From: Bacteroidia bacterium
Lineage (GTDB): Bacteria > Bacteroidota > Bacteroidia > J057
Length of the DNA: 42,212 nt
Reading direction: 5' to 3'
Assembly (NCBI GenBank): GCA_030430575.1
Contig: JAUIKF010000065.1
Location: 1-42,212, forward strand
Shown piece by piece: positions 17,166 through 24,533 of the stretch; positions within the stretch are counted from its first letter, which is position 1, and each line of letters starts with the position of its first letter. Under the pieces are notes generated by a model that ran no database searches, was not told where the DNA came from, and was given only the letters and a program-made list of their open reading frames with translations. The position numbers and the translations under genes are program-made.

Positions 17166-17642
17166 ATGAAAGCCACCATACTCTTGTTGATCGCCTTTAC
17201 GCTCACCCATGTCCACGGCCAGACGACCCAAGAAATTGCCATTACCAAAGACCTCCACTTTCGGGTCAATACCTATCGCCAGTCGCTAGGGCTCAACCGA
17301 CTGAATGCGCTGAAGGCGCTCAATTTGATTGCGCGTCAGCATTCTCAGGATATGGCGGATGGGAAGGTGAGTTTCTCTCATACGGGATTCAATAAACGCG
17401 TCCAGCGGATTGTAAAAGGGTACCGGCTGACTTCCTATAAGGCAGCTGAGAACTTATTTATGACAGGGTATCAAACTTCCATCTCTGCCGATGCCCTTAA
17501 AGGGTGGATCAACAGCCCAGGCCATAAGGTCAATTTGGAAGGGAACTTCAACTATACGGGAATCGGCGTGGTCCAGGCAGATGATGGAACCTGGTATATC
17601 ACGCAGATCTATGTGCGCATGAAGTCGCGGAAAAGAAACTAG
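17166..17642 (+). CDS. secreted CAP-domain (SCP/PR-1-like) protein
   Basis: 158 residues with a signal peptide (MKATILLLIAFTLTHVHG) and one CAP domain. The helix HFRVNTYRQSLGLNRL, then NLIARQHSQDMADGKVSFSHTGF (quoted in part: the His of RQHSQDMA and the FSHTGF motif), AAENLF and GWINSPGHKVNL are the family hallmarks, including the His and Glu residues of the CAP cavity. It ends in the beta strand WYITQIYVRM and a basic tail. Bacterial CAP proteins are usually extracellular with poorly known roles. The gene is single, flanked by an ATTCTATC array upstream and a GTTCAGA array downstream. Confidence 0.9.
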   Translation: MKATILLLIAFTLTHVHGQTTQEIAITKDLHFRVNTYRQSLGLNRLNALKALNLIARQHSQDMADGKVSFSHTGFNKRVQRIVKGYRLTSYKAAENLFMTGYQTSISADALKGWINSPGHKVNLEGNFNYTGIGVVQADDGTWYITQIYVRMKSRKRN

Positions 17643-17647
17643 AGGAG

Positions 17648-17794
17648 GGGAGTTCAGAGTTCAGGGGGCAGAGTTCGGGGTTCAGCGTTCGAATGTTCAG
17701 GGCTCTTTTTGTCTTTAAACATCCTGCCTAAACCAGCGTTTCATTACTTTTAAGAAATAAAGATTTCTACCCTAAACCCTGAACTCTGAACCTC
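17648..17794. repeat. heptamer word array (GTTCAGA type), inverted pair flanking a spacer
   Basis: From 17652 the sequence reads GTTCAGA GTTCAGG GGGCAGA GTTCGGG GTTCAGC in seven-base steps. The matching inverted partner CCCTGAACTCTGAACCT is at 17777-17793, close to the next start codon. The arms are separated by about 110 bp, so together they could form a long hairpin spanning the whole spacer between the CAP and NUDIX genes. Confidence 0.7.
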
Positions 17795-17801
17795 TTCCCC
17801 C

Positions 17802-18434
17802 ATGCAGCTGCTAACTCAACAACTCAAAACACGTCTCCAACACCCCTTGCCTGGCTTGCCTGCGCAATTAGAAATGGCGCCACCTGCCCGAGGCACGGGC
17901 GAACTGGTGATCCCTGATAATGCCCGTCATAGCGCGGTGCTTGTCCTTTTATATCCTCATGAGGAGCGTCCTCATGTGGCTTTTATGAAACGAGCTGATG
18001 ATGGTCATGTGCATAGTGGGCAGATCAGTTTTCCTGGAGGAAAAGTGGAGGAGGGTGATCGAGACTATACTCATACCGCCCTGCGGGAGGCGGAGGAGGA
18101 GTTGGGAATTCCTCCCAAGGAGGTGGAAGTACTGGGGCGGTTGACAGATATGTATATCCCTGTCAGCAATTTTTTGGTAGTGCCCAATCTTGGGGTGATG
18201 CATGAACGCCCAGATTTTGTGATAGACCCGGTAGAAGTGGCTCAAGTAGTAGAGGTAGGCCTGGATGTGTTCCAACAGCATGAAGTGCGTGCCGTGCGCA
18301 AGATCGAACAGCGGACGCGCTGGGGGCATTATGAGACGCGCTCCCCTTCTTTTAAAATTGGGGAGCACATCATCTGGGGGGCGACGGCCATGATGCTCAA
18401 CGAGCTGTTAACGATTGTTGAGGGATTGGATTAA
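17802..18434 (+). CDS. NUDIX hydrolase, CoA-pyrophosphatase-like
   Basis: 210 residues. The NUDIX box is complete: GGKVEEGD...ALREAEEELGI (about residues 78-100), providing the metal-binding REAEEE core. Just before it is HVAFMKRADDGHVHSGQISFPGG, where SGQISFPGG is the sequence context of the CoA-pyrophosphatase (NudL/PCD1) subgroup, which cleaves CoA and its derivatives to phosphopantetheine and 3',5'-ADP. Substrate is inferred from this motif only. The C-terminal 38 bp overlap the end of the convergent deacetylase gene. Confidence 0.9.
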   Translation: MQLLTQQLKTRLQHPLPGLPAQLEMAPPARGTGELVIPDNARHSAVLVLLYPHEERPHVAFMKRADDGHVHSGQISFPGGKVEEGDRDYTHTALREAEEELGIPPKEVEVLGRLTDMYIPVSNFLVVPNLGVMHERPDFVIDPVEVAQVVEVGLDVFQQHEVRAVRKIEQRTRWGHYETRSPSFKIGEHIIWGATAMMLNELLTIVEGLD

Positions 18435-19056
18435 GGGCCTTGAAAGCGAAGCCTTCTTGCGCAAAATGGGCCAAGATTTGGGGTAAAGCAATAGATAGAT
18501 GGGGAAAAGCTTTTTCGCTATCATGGAGGCAGACGATGGAGCCTGCTTGGGCGTTTAGCATCACATTCTGTATCACTTTTTCAGGAGCAAGAGACCTGTC
18601 AAAGTCACCTGCCATGACATCCATCATCACCACCTGGTGACTCTTCATGATCTGACGCGCTTGTTTTCGGGTGATCCGCCCATAGGGAGGTCGAAAGAGG
18701 GCCGTTTTGTATCCCGTATATTCTCGGATCGCTTGTTGTCCTTTCAAAAAATCTTTCAGGTAAACGGCTAGCGGTGTCTTCCAGCCGTTGGGATGGGCAT
18801 AGCTATGATTGCCTAGGCTATGGCCAGCATCGATGATGGTATGTGCTAATTTTGGGTGTGCTTTGACATTTTTCCCCAACACAAAAAAAGTCGCCTGGGC
18901 ATCATACGACGCCAATTGGTCCAGAACCCAATCTGTTATCTCTGGACATGGCCCATCGTCAAAGGTGAGGTAAAGTACCTTTTCGGTTCGGTTGTGATGC
19001 CAAAGGTAGTTTGGGTAAAGGGTTTGGAGGATTTGGGGAATTTTCGCGAGAAACAT
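18397..19056 (-). CDS. polysaccharide deacetylase (NodB domain)
   Basis: 219 residues. The NodB fold is shown by motif 1 LYLTFDDGPCPE (catalytic base and metal Asp, about 29-39), motif 2 GHSLGNHSYAHPNGW (the H-xxx-H metal pair, about 77-91), motif 3 LFRPPYGRIT (about 115), motif 4 MMDVMAGDFDRS and motif 5 IVCLHDSEKAF. It removes N- or O-acetyl groups from a polysaccharide such as peptidoglycan or chitin oligomers. No signal peptide is evident, although the hydrophobic N-terminus starts abruptly. The first seven codons (MFLAKIP) are also present at 19752, upstream of the inserted KilA-N gene, suggesting that an insertion separated the gene from its old promoter. Confidence 0.92.
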   Translation of the reverse strand: MFLAKIPQILQTLYPNYLWHHNRTEKVLYLTFDDGPCPEITDWVLDQLASYDAQATFFVLGKNVKAHPKLAHTIIDAGHSLGNHSYAHPNGWKTPLAVYLKDFLKGQQAIREYTGYKTALFRPPYGRITRKQARQIMKSHQVVMMDVMAGDFDRSLAPEKVIQNVMLNAQAGSIVCLHDSEKAFPHLSIALPQILAHFAQEGFAFKALNPIPQQSLTAR

Positions 19057-19058
19057 AG
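19037..19058. repeat. 22-bp direct repeat, left copy (deacetylase 5' end)
   Basis: GGAATTTTCGCGAGAAACAT plus AG. It encodes MFLAKIP on the minus strand as the live start of the deacetylase. The right copy differs at one base. Confidence 0.8.
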
Positions 19059-19075
19059 TCGGTGGAACTCCTAAC

Positions 19076-19678
19076 TTAAAACTTAATCAGACAATCCTTT
19101 AGTGAGCAGCTGCTGATCTCGATAATAAATTCCCAGTTGAACTGTTTGAAAGTGGATTGTGGAAGCAAATTCTGCTTTACGGCTTCAGTTTGTAGCTTAT
19201 AGTTACGTTTAGTTAAAAAGCGTTGTACACTCCATTCAATTTGATTGTTAGCGGCTTCTTCAGATTTGAGGCGATCAAATTCTGAGATAAGCAGCAATTT
19301 GAATTCAGCAGAAATAAAACTTCCAAATTCAAAAGCAATGAGTTTATCTCCAAACGTACCACCATACCTGCCCATCTTCACAAAAATGCCTTTCGCATCT
19401 GTCCGTTTTACCCATTCAGTAGGAGAAAGGGTAAATGCGTTTTCACCAGCATGCTCCATAAGTCCATCGAATTCGATGGACTTAAAAGAGGGATTGTACA
19501 GACGTTCCCAAGCTGCAAGGAACCGTAGGGTGTTTCTGCTACGAAGCCAGTTGCTTATTACCATATCTGGCCTAGGAAGTGACCTTGCCATATCTGTCAA
19601 GCAGATATAATCTCGCTGGGCATGTTGTTGCCAGTTTATGGTAATATTTTGGACTTCTATCTTTTTACGTTTTGCCAT
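19076..19678 (-). pseudogene. KilA-N domain protein, C-terminus probably frameshifted
   Basis: 200 residues as read. KilA-N is a DNA-binding domain common in phage and large DNA virus proteins. Visible signature: QRDYICLTDMARS (about 19-31), DMVISNWLRSRNTLRFLAAWE, then NPSFKSIEFDGL and the central SPTEWVKRTDAKGIFVKMGRYGGTFGDKLIAFEF stretch given here in part (WVKRTDAKGIFVKMG and GGTFGDKLIAFEF). The domain is intact to about residue 165. The last 20 residues read EIISS-type low-quality sequence; the next frame instead gives YRDQQLLTKGLSD and a stop at 19083, which looks like a proper C-terminus, so a one-base deletion near 19128 is likely. The DNA-binding part could still work. Confidence 0.7.
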
Positions 19679-19705
19679 TTGGATTACTTATTCAATCTTG
19701 ATGAT

Positions 19706-19713
19706 CAAAAATA
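19706..19713 (-). promoter_or_regulatory. -7 promoter box TATTTTTG of the KilA-N gene
   Basis: Exact match to TAnnTTTG on the minus strand, 28 nt before the ATG at 19678 and inside the candidate cassette, so the gene carries its own promoter. No good -33 element was seen. Confidence 0.45.
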
Positions 19714-19732
19714 CTTTTGTTTAATAACGCCT

Positions 19733-19754
19733 GGAATTTTCGCAAGAAACATAG
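19733..19754. repeat. 22-bp direct repeat, right copy
   Basis: Differs from 19037-19058 at one base. On the minus strand it again reads ATG TTT CTT GCG AAA ATT CC; the frame goes on for only 15 codons (MFLAKIPGVIKQKYF) before a stop at about 19706, as expected for a severed gene start. Confidence 0.8.
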
Positions 19755-19845
19755 GTGCAAGGCTAAGCATTTTTTATTTTATTTTCCACAGGAACTTTAG
19801 CATCTTTGGTAAGATTTTTAACAATTGTGTCAATAATATTGGGAA

Positions 19846-21252
19846 GTGGCTAAGTCAGATGTGCCTACACGCTATGCGATCATCGATCTGGAGACTACTG
19901 GGGGGAGTCCTCAGCGAGATCGGATCACTGAGGTAGCCATCATCGTCTACGACCAGTCTACCGTCATCGACCGATATAGCACTCTCGTCAATCCTGAGCG
20001 TGCCATCCCCACCGAGATCACTCGGCTCACAGGGATCAATAATGACATGGTCAAAGAAGCTCCACGCTTCTTCGAGGTGGCGCGTAAGATCGTAGAGCTG
20101 ACAGAAGGAGCTGTATTTGTAGCGCATAATGTGCGATTCGATTATGGCTTTTTGCACCAGGCGTTTCGCCGCTTAGGCTATTCCTACACCCGCAAGCAGC
20201 TCTGCACCGTGAAACTGGCACGCAAGCTGCTCCCAGGCTTGCGCTCCTACAGCCTCGGGAACCTGTGCAAAGAACTGAAGATCGTCAACAATACAGCCCA
20301 CCGAGCGATGAGTGATGCAGAAGCCACGCTGGAGCTATTTCAGTACCTGACAAATGACCGCGCCAAGCCGCAATTATCCCTCACCCTACAGGCTGAGATC
20401 GCCACAAGCAAGCTTCCCCCAAACCTCGACCCCAAACTGATCGACGACCTCCCTGACGAAGCAGGCGTCTATTATTTCTATGACCATAAAGGCAGCATCC
20501 TCTATATCGGCAAGAGCAATAAGGTCCGCAAACGGGTGCTCTCTCATTTCTCCGCTGCGCATAAGACTTCGCGGACCCTGCGCCTGATGGCCCAGATAGC
20601 AGACATCAGTTATACCCTCACCGGCAGTGAGTTGATCGCATTGTTATTGGAAAATGAGGAAATCAAACGGCACTTGCCGCCTTTCAATCGCAAACAACGA
20701 CGACGCCATTTGAAGATCGCCGTCTACGATGAAGTCGATAAAAAAGGCTATCGCCGCTTGGGCATCAACTCCTTTGATCCGGAGAATCCGCCGTTGGCTG
20801 GCTTTGCAGACCGAACGCGCGCCGAACGCGCCCTCCAGCGCAAGGCGGAAGCCTACCAGCTATGTATGGGCCTCTGTGGCCTCGCCACTTGTAGCGGGAA
20901 GGCTTGTTTCTATCAGCAATTGAAGTTATGTCAAGGAGCTGCTGTAGGCATGGAGTCTCCAGAAGACTATAACGAGCGCGTGGAAGAGGCCATCGCCAAC
21001 CTTATCTATGGAGAGGCTCACTTTCTCGTGATTGGCGAAGGCCGATCCCCTGAAGAGCGTTCGGTCGTGGCGGTAGAAAGGGGCATCTATCAGGGATTTG
21101 GGTATTTTGAACCCGATTTTGTGGGGGGAGATCTGGAGGAGATCCGCGCCGCTGTGGTGCCAAAGGACGAAACACCAGACGTCAGACAGATCATCCAAGG
21201 CTATGTGCGTAAGCATCCTGGGGAGGTGGTGAAGATGGAGGAGAATGAATAA
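19846..21252 (+). CDS. DEDDh 3'-5' exonuclease fused to GIY-YIG (UvrC/Cho-like) nuclease
   Basis: 468 residues, GTG start (a second GTG is at 19861; the first in-frame ATG is far inside the exonuclease domain). Residues 9-175 are a DNA polymerase III epsilon-type exonuclease: AIIDLETTGGSPQ (ExoI Asp and Glu), LTGINNDMV, VAHNVRFDYGFL (ExoII) and HRAMSDAEATLELF (ExoIII with catalytic His and Asp). Residues 205-290 are a GIY-YIG domain: AGVYYFYDHKGSILYIGKS, then KRVLSHF and the catalytic Glu in LLLENEEIKRHLPPFN. A Cys-rich segment follows (YQLCMGLCGLATCSGKACFY). This architecture is known in actinobacteria and Bacteroidota and is thought to act in DNA repair by nicking and trimming. The C-terminus (KMEENE) merges with a GAGAATG word array. 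Confidence 0.92.
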   Translation: MAKSDVPTRYAIIDLETTGGSPQRDRITEVAIIVYDQSTVIDRYSTLVNPERAIPTEITRLTGINNDMVKEAPRFFEVARKIVELTEGAVFVAHNVRFDYGFLHQAFRRLGYSYTRKQLCTVKLARKLLPGLRSYSLGNLCKELKIVNNTAHRAMSDAEATLELFQYLTNDRAKPQLSLTLQAEIATSKLPPNLDPKLIDDLPDEAGVYYFYDHKGSILYIGKSNKVRKRVLSHFSAAHKTSRTLRLMAQIADISYTLTGSELIALLLENEEIKRHLPPFNRKQRRRHLKIAVYDEVDKKGYRRLGINSFDPENPPLAGFADRTRAERALQRKAEAYQLCMGLCGLATCSGKACFYQQLKLCQGAAVGMESPEDYNERVEEAIANLIYGEAHFLVIGEGRSPEERSVVAVERGIYQGFGYFEPDFVGGDLEEIRAAVVPKDETPDVRQIIQGYVRKHPGEVVKMEENE

Positions 21253-21502
21253 TTGAGAATGAAAAATGGAGAATTGAGAAAGTATAAGAAAAATTCAAGC
21301 GCAAATCTTGTCCAGAGCTTGTCGACGGATCAAGTTCAAATTCAAGAGAAAGAAATCCGTGCAAATCTGTGTAATCCGTGGCTTCTTCTTTTCCTCCCCT
21401 ACAACCTAATAGCCCAAAATTTTTGTAAAATCCATCCAAAATAGCTTGTTTCAGGGCAGAAGAATTCCCATTCAAAATTAATCATTCACTCATTCAAAAT
21501 TT
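21233..21502. repeat. composite repeat-rich spacer after the exonuclease gene
   Basis: The 258-bp spacer has no gene. In order it holds a GAGAATGAA/GAGAATTGAG word array that runs out of the exonuclease C-terminus (21233-21285), a segment CTTGTCCAGAGCTTGTCGAC (about 21308-21327) belonging to the widespread GAGCTTGTCGAAG-type repeats and echoed in copy C at 39172-39187, a segment AATCCGTGCAAATCTGTG then TAATCCGTGG (about 21355-21382) with a short relative at 6061-6077, and a TTCAAAATT...CATTCACTCATTC array (about 21472-21502) related to 9691-9721. Confidence 0.6.
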
Positions 21503-21511
21503 CATAACACT

Positions 21512-21910
21512 ATGGGAGCAGGAGGCACACAAGGCGGAATGGTCCGCTTCATCGTAGGACTCATCATGATGATAGGCGGAGGATACCTCTTGCTAAACGC
21601 CATTCACGTATCCAACCACTTTGGTTTTGGGCATTCAGTCTTCCATGTTGGGGGCTTTGATGTGACCTCTGGAATGGTCCTGGTACCCTTTATGTTTGGG
21701 GTGGGCCTGATATTCTATAACTCTAAAAATCCCCTAGGCTGGGTACTCGCTGCCGGTTCTATCATTATGATGGTTTTTGGGGTGATTACGAGCCTCCAAT
21801 TTACCTTCCAACGCCTCACAGCCTTTGACCTGATCGTGATCCTGGTCTTGCTGGTAGGGGGAGTAGGGCTGTTTCTCAGCTCTTTGAAGGGGTTTGATAA
21901 GGAGCCGTAA
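21512..21910 (+). CDS. small integral membrane protein
   Basis: 132 residues with four likely transmembrane helices: FIVGLIMMIGGGYLLLNAI (13-31), GMVLVPFMFGVGLIFY (50-66), WVLAAGSIIMMVFGVITSL (76-94) and LIVILVLLVGGVGLFLSSL (105-124). The N-terminus MGAGGTQGGM is Gly-rich and the termini are short. No domain is recognised, though the pattern is that of small uncharacterised Bacteroidota membrane proteins. It is alone on its strand and ends at a hairpin-forming hexamer array. Confidence 0.75.
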   Translation: MGAGGTQGGMVRFIVGLIMMIGGGYLLLNAIHVSNHFGFGHSVFHVGGFDVTSGMVLVPFMFGVGLIFYNSKNPLGWVLAAGSIIMMVFGVITSLQFTFQRLTAFDLIVILVLLVGGVGLFLSSLKGFDKEP

Positions 21911-21911
21911 G

Positions 21912-21991
21912 AAAAAGTTCAAGCACAAACTCAAGTTCAACCTCAATCCATTTCTTTTTGAACTTGAACTTGAGATTGAATTTGAGTTTCC
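21912..21991. repeat. hexamer word array (AAGTTC/GAACTT) forming a hairpin between convergent genes
   Basis: Read in six-base steps: AAGTTC AAGCAC AAACTC AAGTTC AACCTC AATCCA TTTCTT TTTGAA CTTGAA CTTGAG ATTGAA TTTGAG. The first half is the inverse of the second, so the block can fold on itself. It fills the 89-bp gap between a rightward gene (stop 21910) and a leftward gene (stop 22000) and may act as a two-way terminator. Confidence 0.75.
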
Positions 21992-21999
21992 ATAAAAAC

Positions 22000-22920
22000 C
22001 TATACCAACGTCTTCGCCCCTTCCCGAAAGGAAGGATACGCTGGCTGCCAATGGAGCCTTTCCTTGGCCAGGTCATTCACACAATTCAAAGAGGTGGTGA
22101 GGAAACGCGCAGGCGCTCGCCCCAGCGCCAAAGCAGCTAGCCAGAAAGGAATGCGCATAGGGCGCTTTTTCCCTACCAACTCTGCTAAGTGGTCCATCAT
22201 TTCCCCAAATGGCGCAGGCTCGTCCTCGCAGATATTGAAGGTCTTGCCTCCATTCCCCGCTCGATGTGTCACCGCTTGTACGACAGCAGATGCTGCATCA
22301 TCCACGTGGATCATGCTCCACTTATACTGCCCATCTCCCGTCACAGGCATTTTCCGTTTTTTGATCATATCGACCATCATTTGGGTATGGCCTGCGTCAG
22401 GCCCATAGAAATTCCCAAACCGTAGGTTGATGGTAGAGAGACCTTGGGTATGTGCATCCGCTACCATCTGCTCCATCGGGACGGAGGATTGGACGCTAAA
22501 CAACAGGTCATTACCTATAGCCGCTGCCTCCGTCAAGGGGCGACCTTGCTGGTCGCCGTAGATGAAGCAAACGCTTTCTTGAATGTACAATTGGTGCCCA
22601 TTTGTAAGGGCGGCATCCAGGAGATTGCGCGTGCCCTCCGTGCGAAGTCGGTCATTGAGCAGCCAGTCTCGCTTGCGGAATTTCGATTCGACCGGGATGG
22701 CGGTCGCCAAGTGGATAATGCCCTCACAGTCAGCTGAGAGGGATTTCATTTGAGCTGCATCAAAAATATCCCCCTGGCGCGCTTCTGCGCCCAGGTTTGC
22801 CAGCAGTTCCTGGTTTTTTGCAGACCGACTCAGGCCTACGGCTTCGTGGTTTTGGGCTAGCAATCCCGCCACAACTCTGCGGCCCAGGACGCCTGTTGCC
22901 CCTGTGATGAATAGTTTCAT
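22000..22920 (-). CDS. NAD-dependent epimerase/dehydratase (extended SDR)
   Basis: 306 residues. N-terminal Rossmann motif MKLFITGATGVLGRRVVAGL (TGATGVLG, 6-13), then GDIFDAAQMKSL and GIIHLATAIP (substrate/cofactor strand), QESVCFIYGDQ with the active-site Tyr (the usual YxxxK is altered here, the segment being YGDQQGRP), and LRFGNFYGPDAGHTQMMVDM. The C-terminal part WSMIHVDDAASAVVQAV is also typical of the family. Extended SDRs of this type act on nucleotide sugars or similar substrates, but the changed YxxxK means that the activity may be different or lost. It is followed on the same strand by nothing and preceded (13 bp) by the serine hydrolase gene, so the two may form one leftward transcript. 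Confidence 0.85.
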   Translation of the reverse strand: MKLFITGATGVLGRRVVAGLLAQNHEAVGLSRSAKNQELLANLGAEARQGDIFDAAQMKSLSADCEGIIHLATAIPVESKFRKRDWLLNDRLRTEGTRNLLDAALTNGHQLYIQESVCFIYGDQQGRPLTEAAAIGNDLLFSVQSSVPMEQMVADAHTQGLSTINLRFGNFYGPDAGHTQMMVDMIKKRKMPVTGDGQYKWSMIHVDDAASAVVQAVTHRAGNGGKTFNICEDEPAPFGEMMDHLAELVGKKRPMRIPFWLAALALGRAPARFLTTSLNCVNDLAKERLHWQPAYPSFREGAKTLV

Positions 22921-22933
22921 GATTGAAAACGCC

Positions 22934-24451
22934 TTATTCCGCTATTCGTTGAAAATCCAATTTGTAAAAATGAAAATCGGGATTGGGCAAGTCAATCTTA
23001 AATCCTGTGATCTGTGCATCACTGTCAAAGGAGAAGGTGACATACCCCTCAGGCAGAAATTCATCTGCAAATTTCACCTCCCACGTATCGTGGTGCCAGT
23101 GGGTCATCTCGCTGTTGAAGAGGTCAGCGGTGGGGAGAAAAGTCAACCAAAGCTTGCCTTCTTTCATCTCCACACGCGCATCGCCATAGTAGCGGTCTCT
23201 GTACAAGCCTACATAGGCTTCATCTGCCAAGGAAGGAGAAGTCCCTTCTTGACGCTTGCTGAGACGGGCTTCACGTGCTTGCTTTTCCCCTGCTTCTCCT
23301 CCTTTTTTATAGCGCAAAAACTCTGCAGCGAAATCATGGGGTTCTGCTTTGAGATACAGGTCAAGGACGCGGTACATCATGACAGTTGGCAAGCTATTCA
23401 TGCCGTTGGTAAGCACTACGATCCCAAGGTTTTCTTCAGGGACCATACAGACTTTGGAGATATAGCCCGGCATGCCGCCGCCGTGCTCGGCGACAGTACG
23501 GCCTCCATAGTCATAAAGATACCAGCCGAGACCGTAGGTCCGGAAGTGGATACTTTTGGACTTAGCCCAGTTCGAAACACGCATCAACGTGCGTGGGGTA
23601 TGAAGGCCCTGAATAGTCTGAGGCGTCAAGACCTCTTGGTCATTCCATTGCCCTTGATTGAGCCACATCTGTAGCCAATGAGTCAGCTCGCTGGCGCTGG
23701 CATAGATAGAAAAGGCAGGCCCAGGCTCGTAGATCTGGATTTCTTCTGCTTGACGCTTTAAGTGTGGAAGCGCTACAGCTTGCTTTTTTTTCAGAAACTT
23801 GCTCGCCGTTCGGCTCTCTTCCATCTTGAGCGGATCGAAGATTCGCGTTTGCACAAAATCACTCCAACTCTGTCCAGAGACGCGCTCGACGATTTCGCCA
23901 GCGATCATGAACATATTATTTTGGTACCCATATTCCCCTCGAAAGTCATTCTCAATCGGCAGGGCCGCCATTCGTTCTATCACCTCTTCGTTGGTATAGG
24001 AAGAGCCGTACCAAAGCAGGTCACCTGTGAAAGTGGTGAGGCCACTGCGATGGCTCAGCAAGTCTATGAGGTTCATGTGACTGGTGATATAGGGATCAGC
24101 GAGGCGGAACTCGGGGATATGGTCGATGACCTTGTCCTTCCAAGAGAGCTTGCCTTCCGCAGCCAATATCCCGATACAAGCTGCTGTGAAGGCTTTGGAA
24201 CAAGACGCGATATTGAAGAGGTCTGTCGACTCCAGTGGTATTTTTTTGCCCACATCCCTATATCCATACGCCTTTTCAAAGACGACCTCGCCGTCCTTGA
24301 CAATAGCGATAGCCAGTCCAGGTGCTTCAAAGTCTTCTACCGCCTTGGCGATATAGGTATCCAAGGCATTGAGGTCAGGAGCTTGTTGAGAAAAAAGAAG
24401 GTAGGGGAGGAAAAAAACACCTATCAAAAGGCGAGTAAAAAGGATTCTCAT
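22934..24451 (-). CDS. serine hydrolase of the class C beta-lactamase family
   Basis: 505 residues with a signal peptide ending near SQQ (residue 23). The beta-lactamase-like fold carries the SxxK motif as S83-C-S-K86 (NIASCSKAFTA) and the YxN motif as Y176-Q-N178 (EYGYQNNMF); a HxGG-type motif is EHGGGMPGY. Behind the 350-residue catalytic domain is a beta-rich C-terminal domain of the DUF3471 type (YVGLYRDRYYGDARVEMKEG, KLWLTFLP). Bacteroidota have many such periplasmic hydrolases; they act as D-aminopeptidases, esterases or peptidoglycan-editing enzymes, and true beta-lactamase activity is not implied. The substrate is unknown. Confidence 0.92.
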   Translation of the reverse strand: MRILFTRLLIGVFFLPYLLFSQQAPDLNALDTYIAKAVEDFEAPGLAIAIVKDGEVVFEKAYGYRDVGKKIPLESTDLFNIASCSKAFTAACIGILAAEGKLSWKDKVIDHIPEFRLADPYITSHMNLIDLLSHRSGLTTFTGDLLWYGSSYTNEEVIERMAALPIENDFRGEYGYQNNMFMIAGEIVERVSGQSWSDFVQTRIFDPLKMEESRTASKFLKKKQAVALPHLKRQAEEIQIYEPGPAFSIYASASELTHWLQMWLNQGQWNDQEVLTPQTIQGLHTPRTLMRVSNWAKSKSIHFRTYGLGWYLYDYGGRTVAEHGGGMPGYISKVCMVPEENLGIVVLTNGMNSLPTVMMYRVLDLYLKAEPHDFAAEFLRYKKGGEAGEKQAREARLSKRQEGTSPSLADEAYVGLYRDRYYGDARVEMKEGKLWLTFLPTADLFNSEMTHWHHDTWEVKFADEFLPEGYVTFSFDSDAQITGFKIDLPNPDFHFYKLDFQRIAE

Positions 24452-24533
24452 AAGGGAGAGGAATGATTAATGGATAATATAATTGATCTATAGAAGGCCA
24501 ATTTATCAATCAATCATGTATAATCCACAATCC

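Larger units (their letters stand above)
19037..19754. mobile_element. candidate KilA-N cassette between direct repeats
   Basis: The 22-bp segments 19037-19058 and 19733-19754 match at 21 of 22 positions and enclose nothing but the KilA-N gene and its promoter. The segment covers the start codon and first seven codons of the deacetylase gene, so the cassette appears to have entered a gene 5' end and left that end duplicated. No integrase or transposase is inside, so movement in trans, or an old recombination event, must be assumed. Confidence 0.45.

Noticed and set aside
22904-24466. Long plus-strand frames (256 and 234 residues) opposite the serine hydrolase
   Set aside because: No motif or start signal; the minus-strand hydrolase explains the region.
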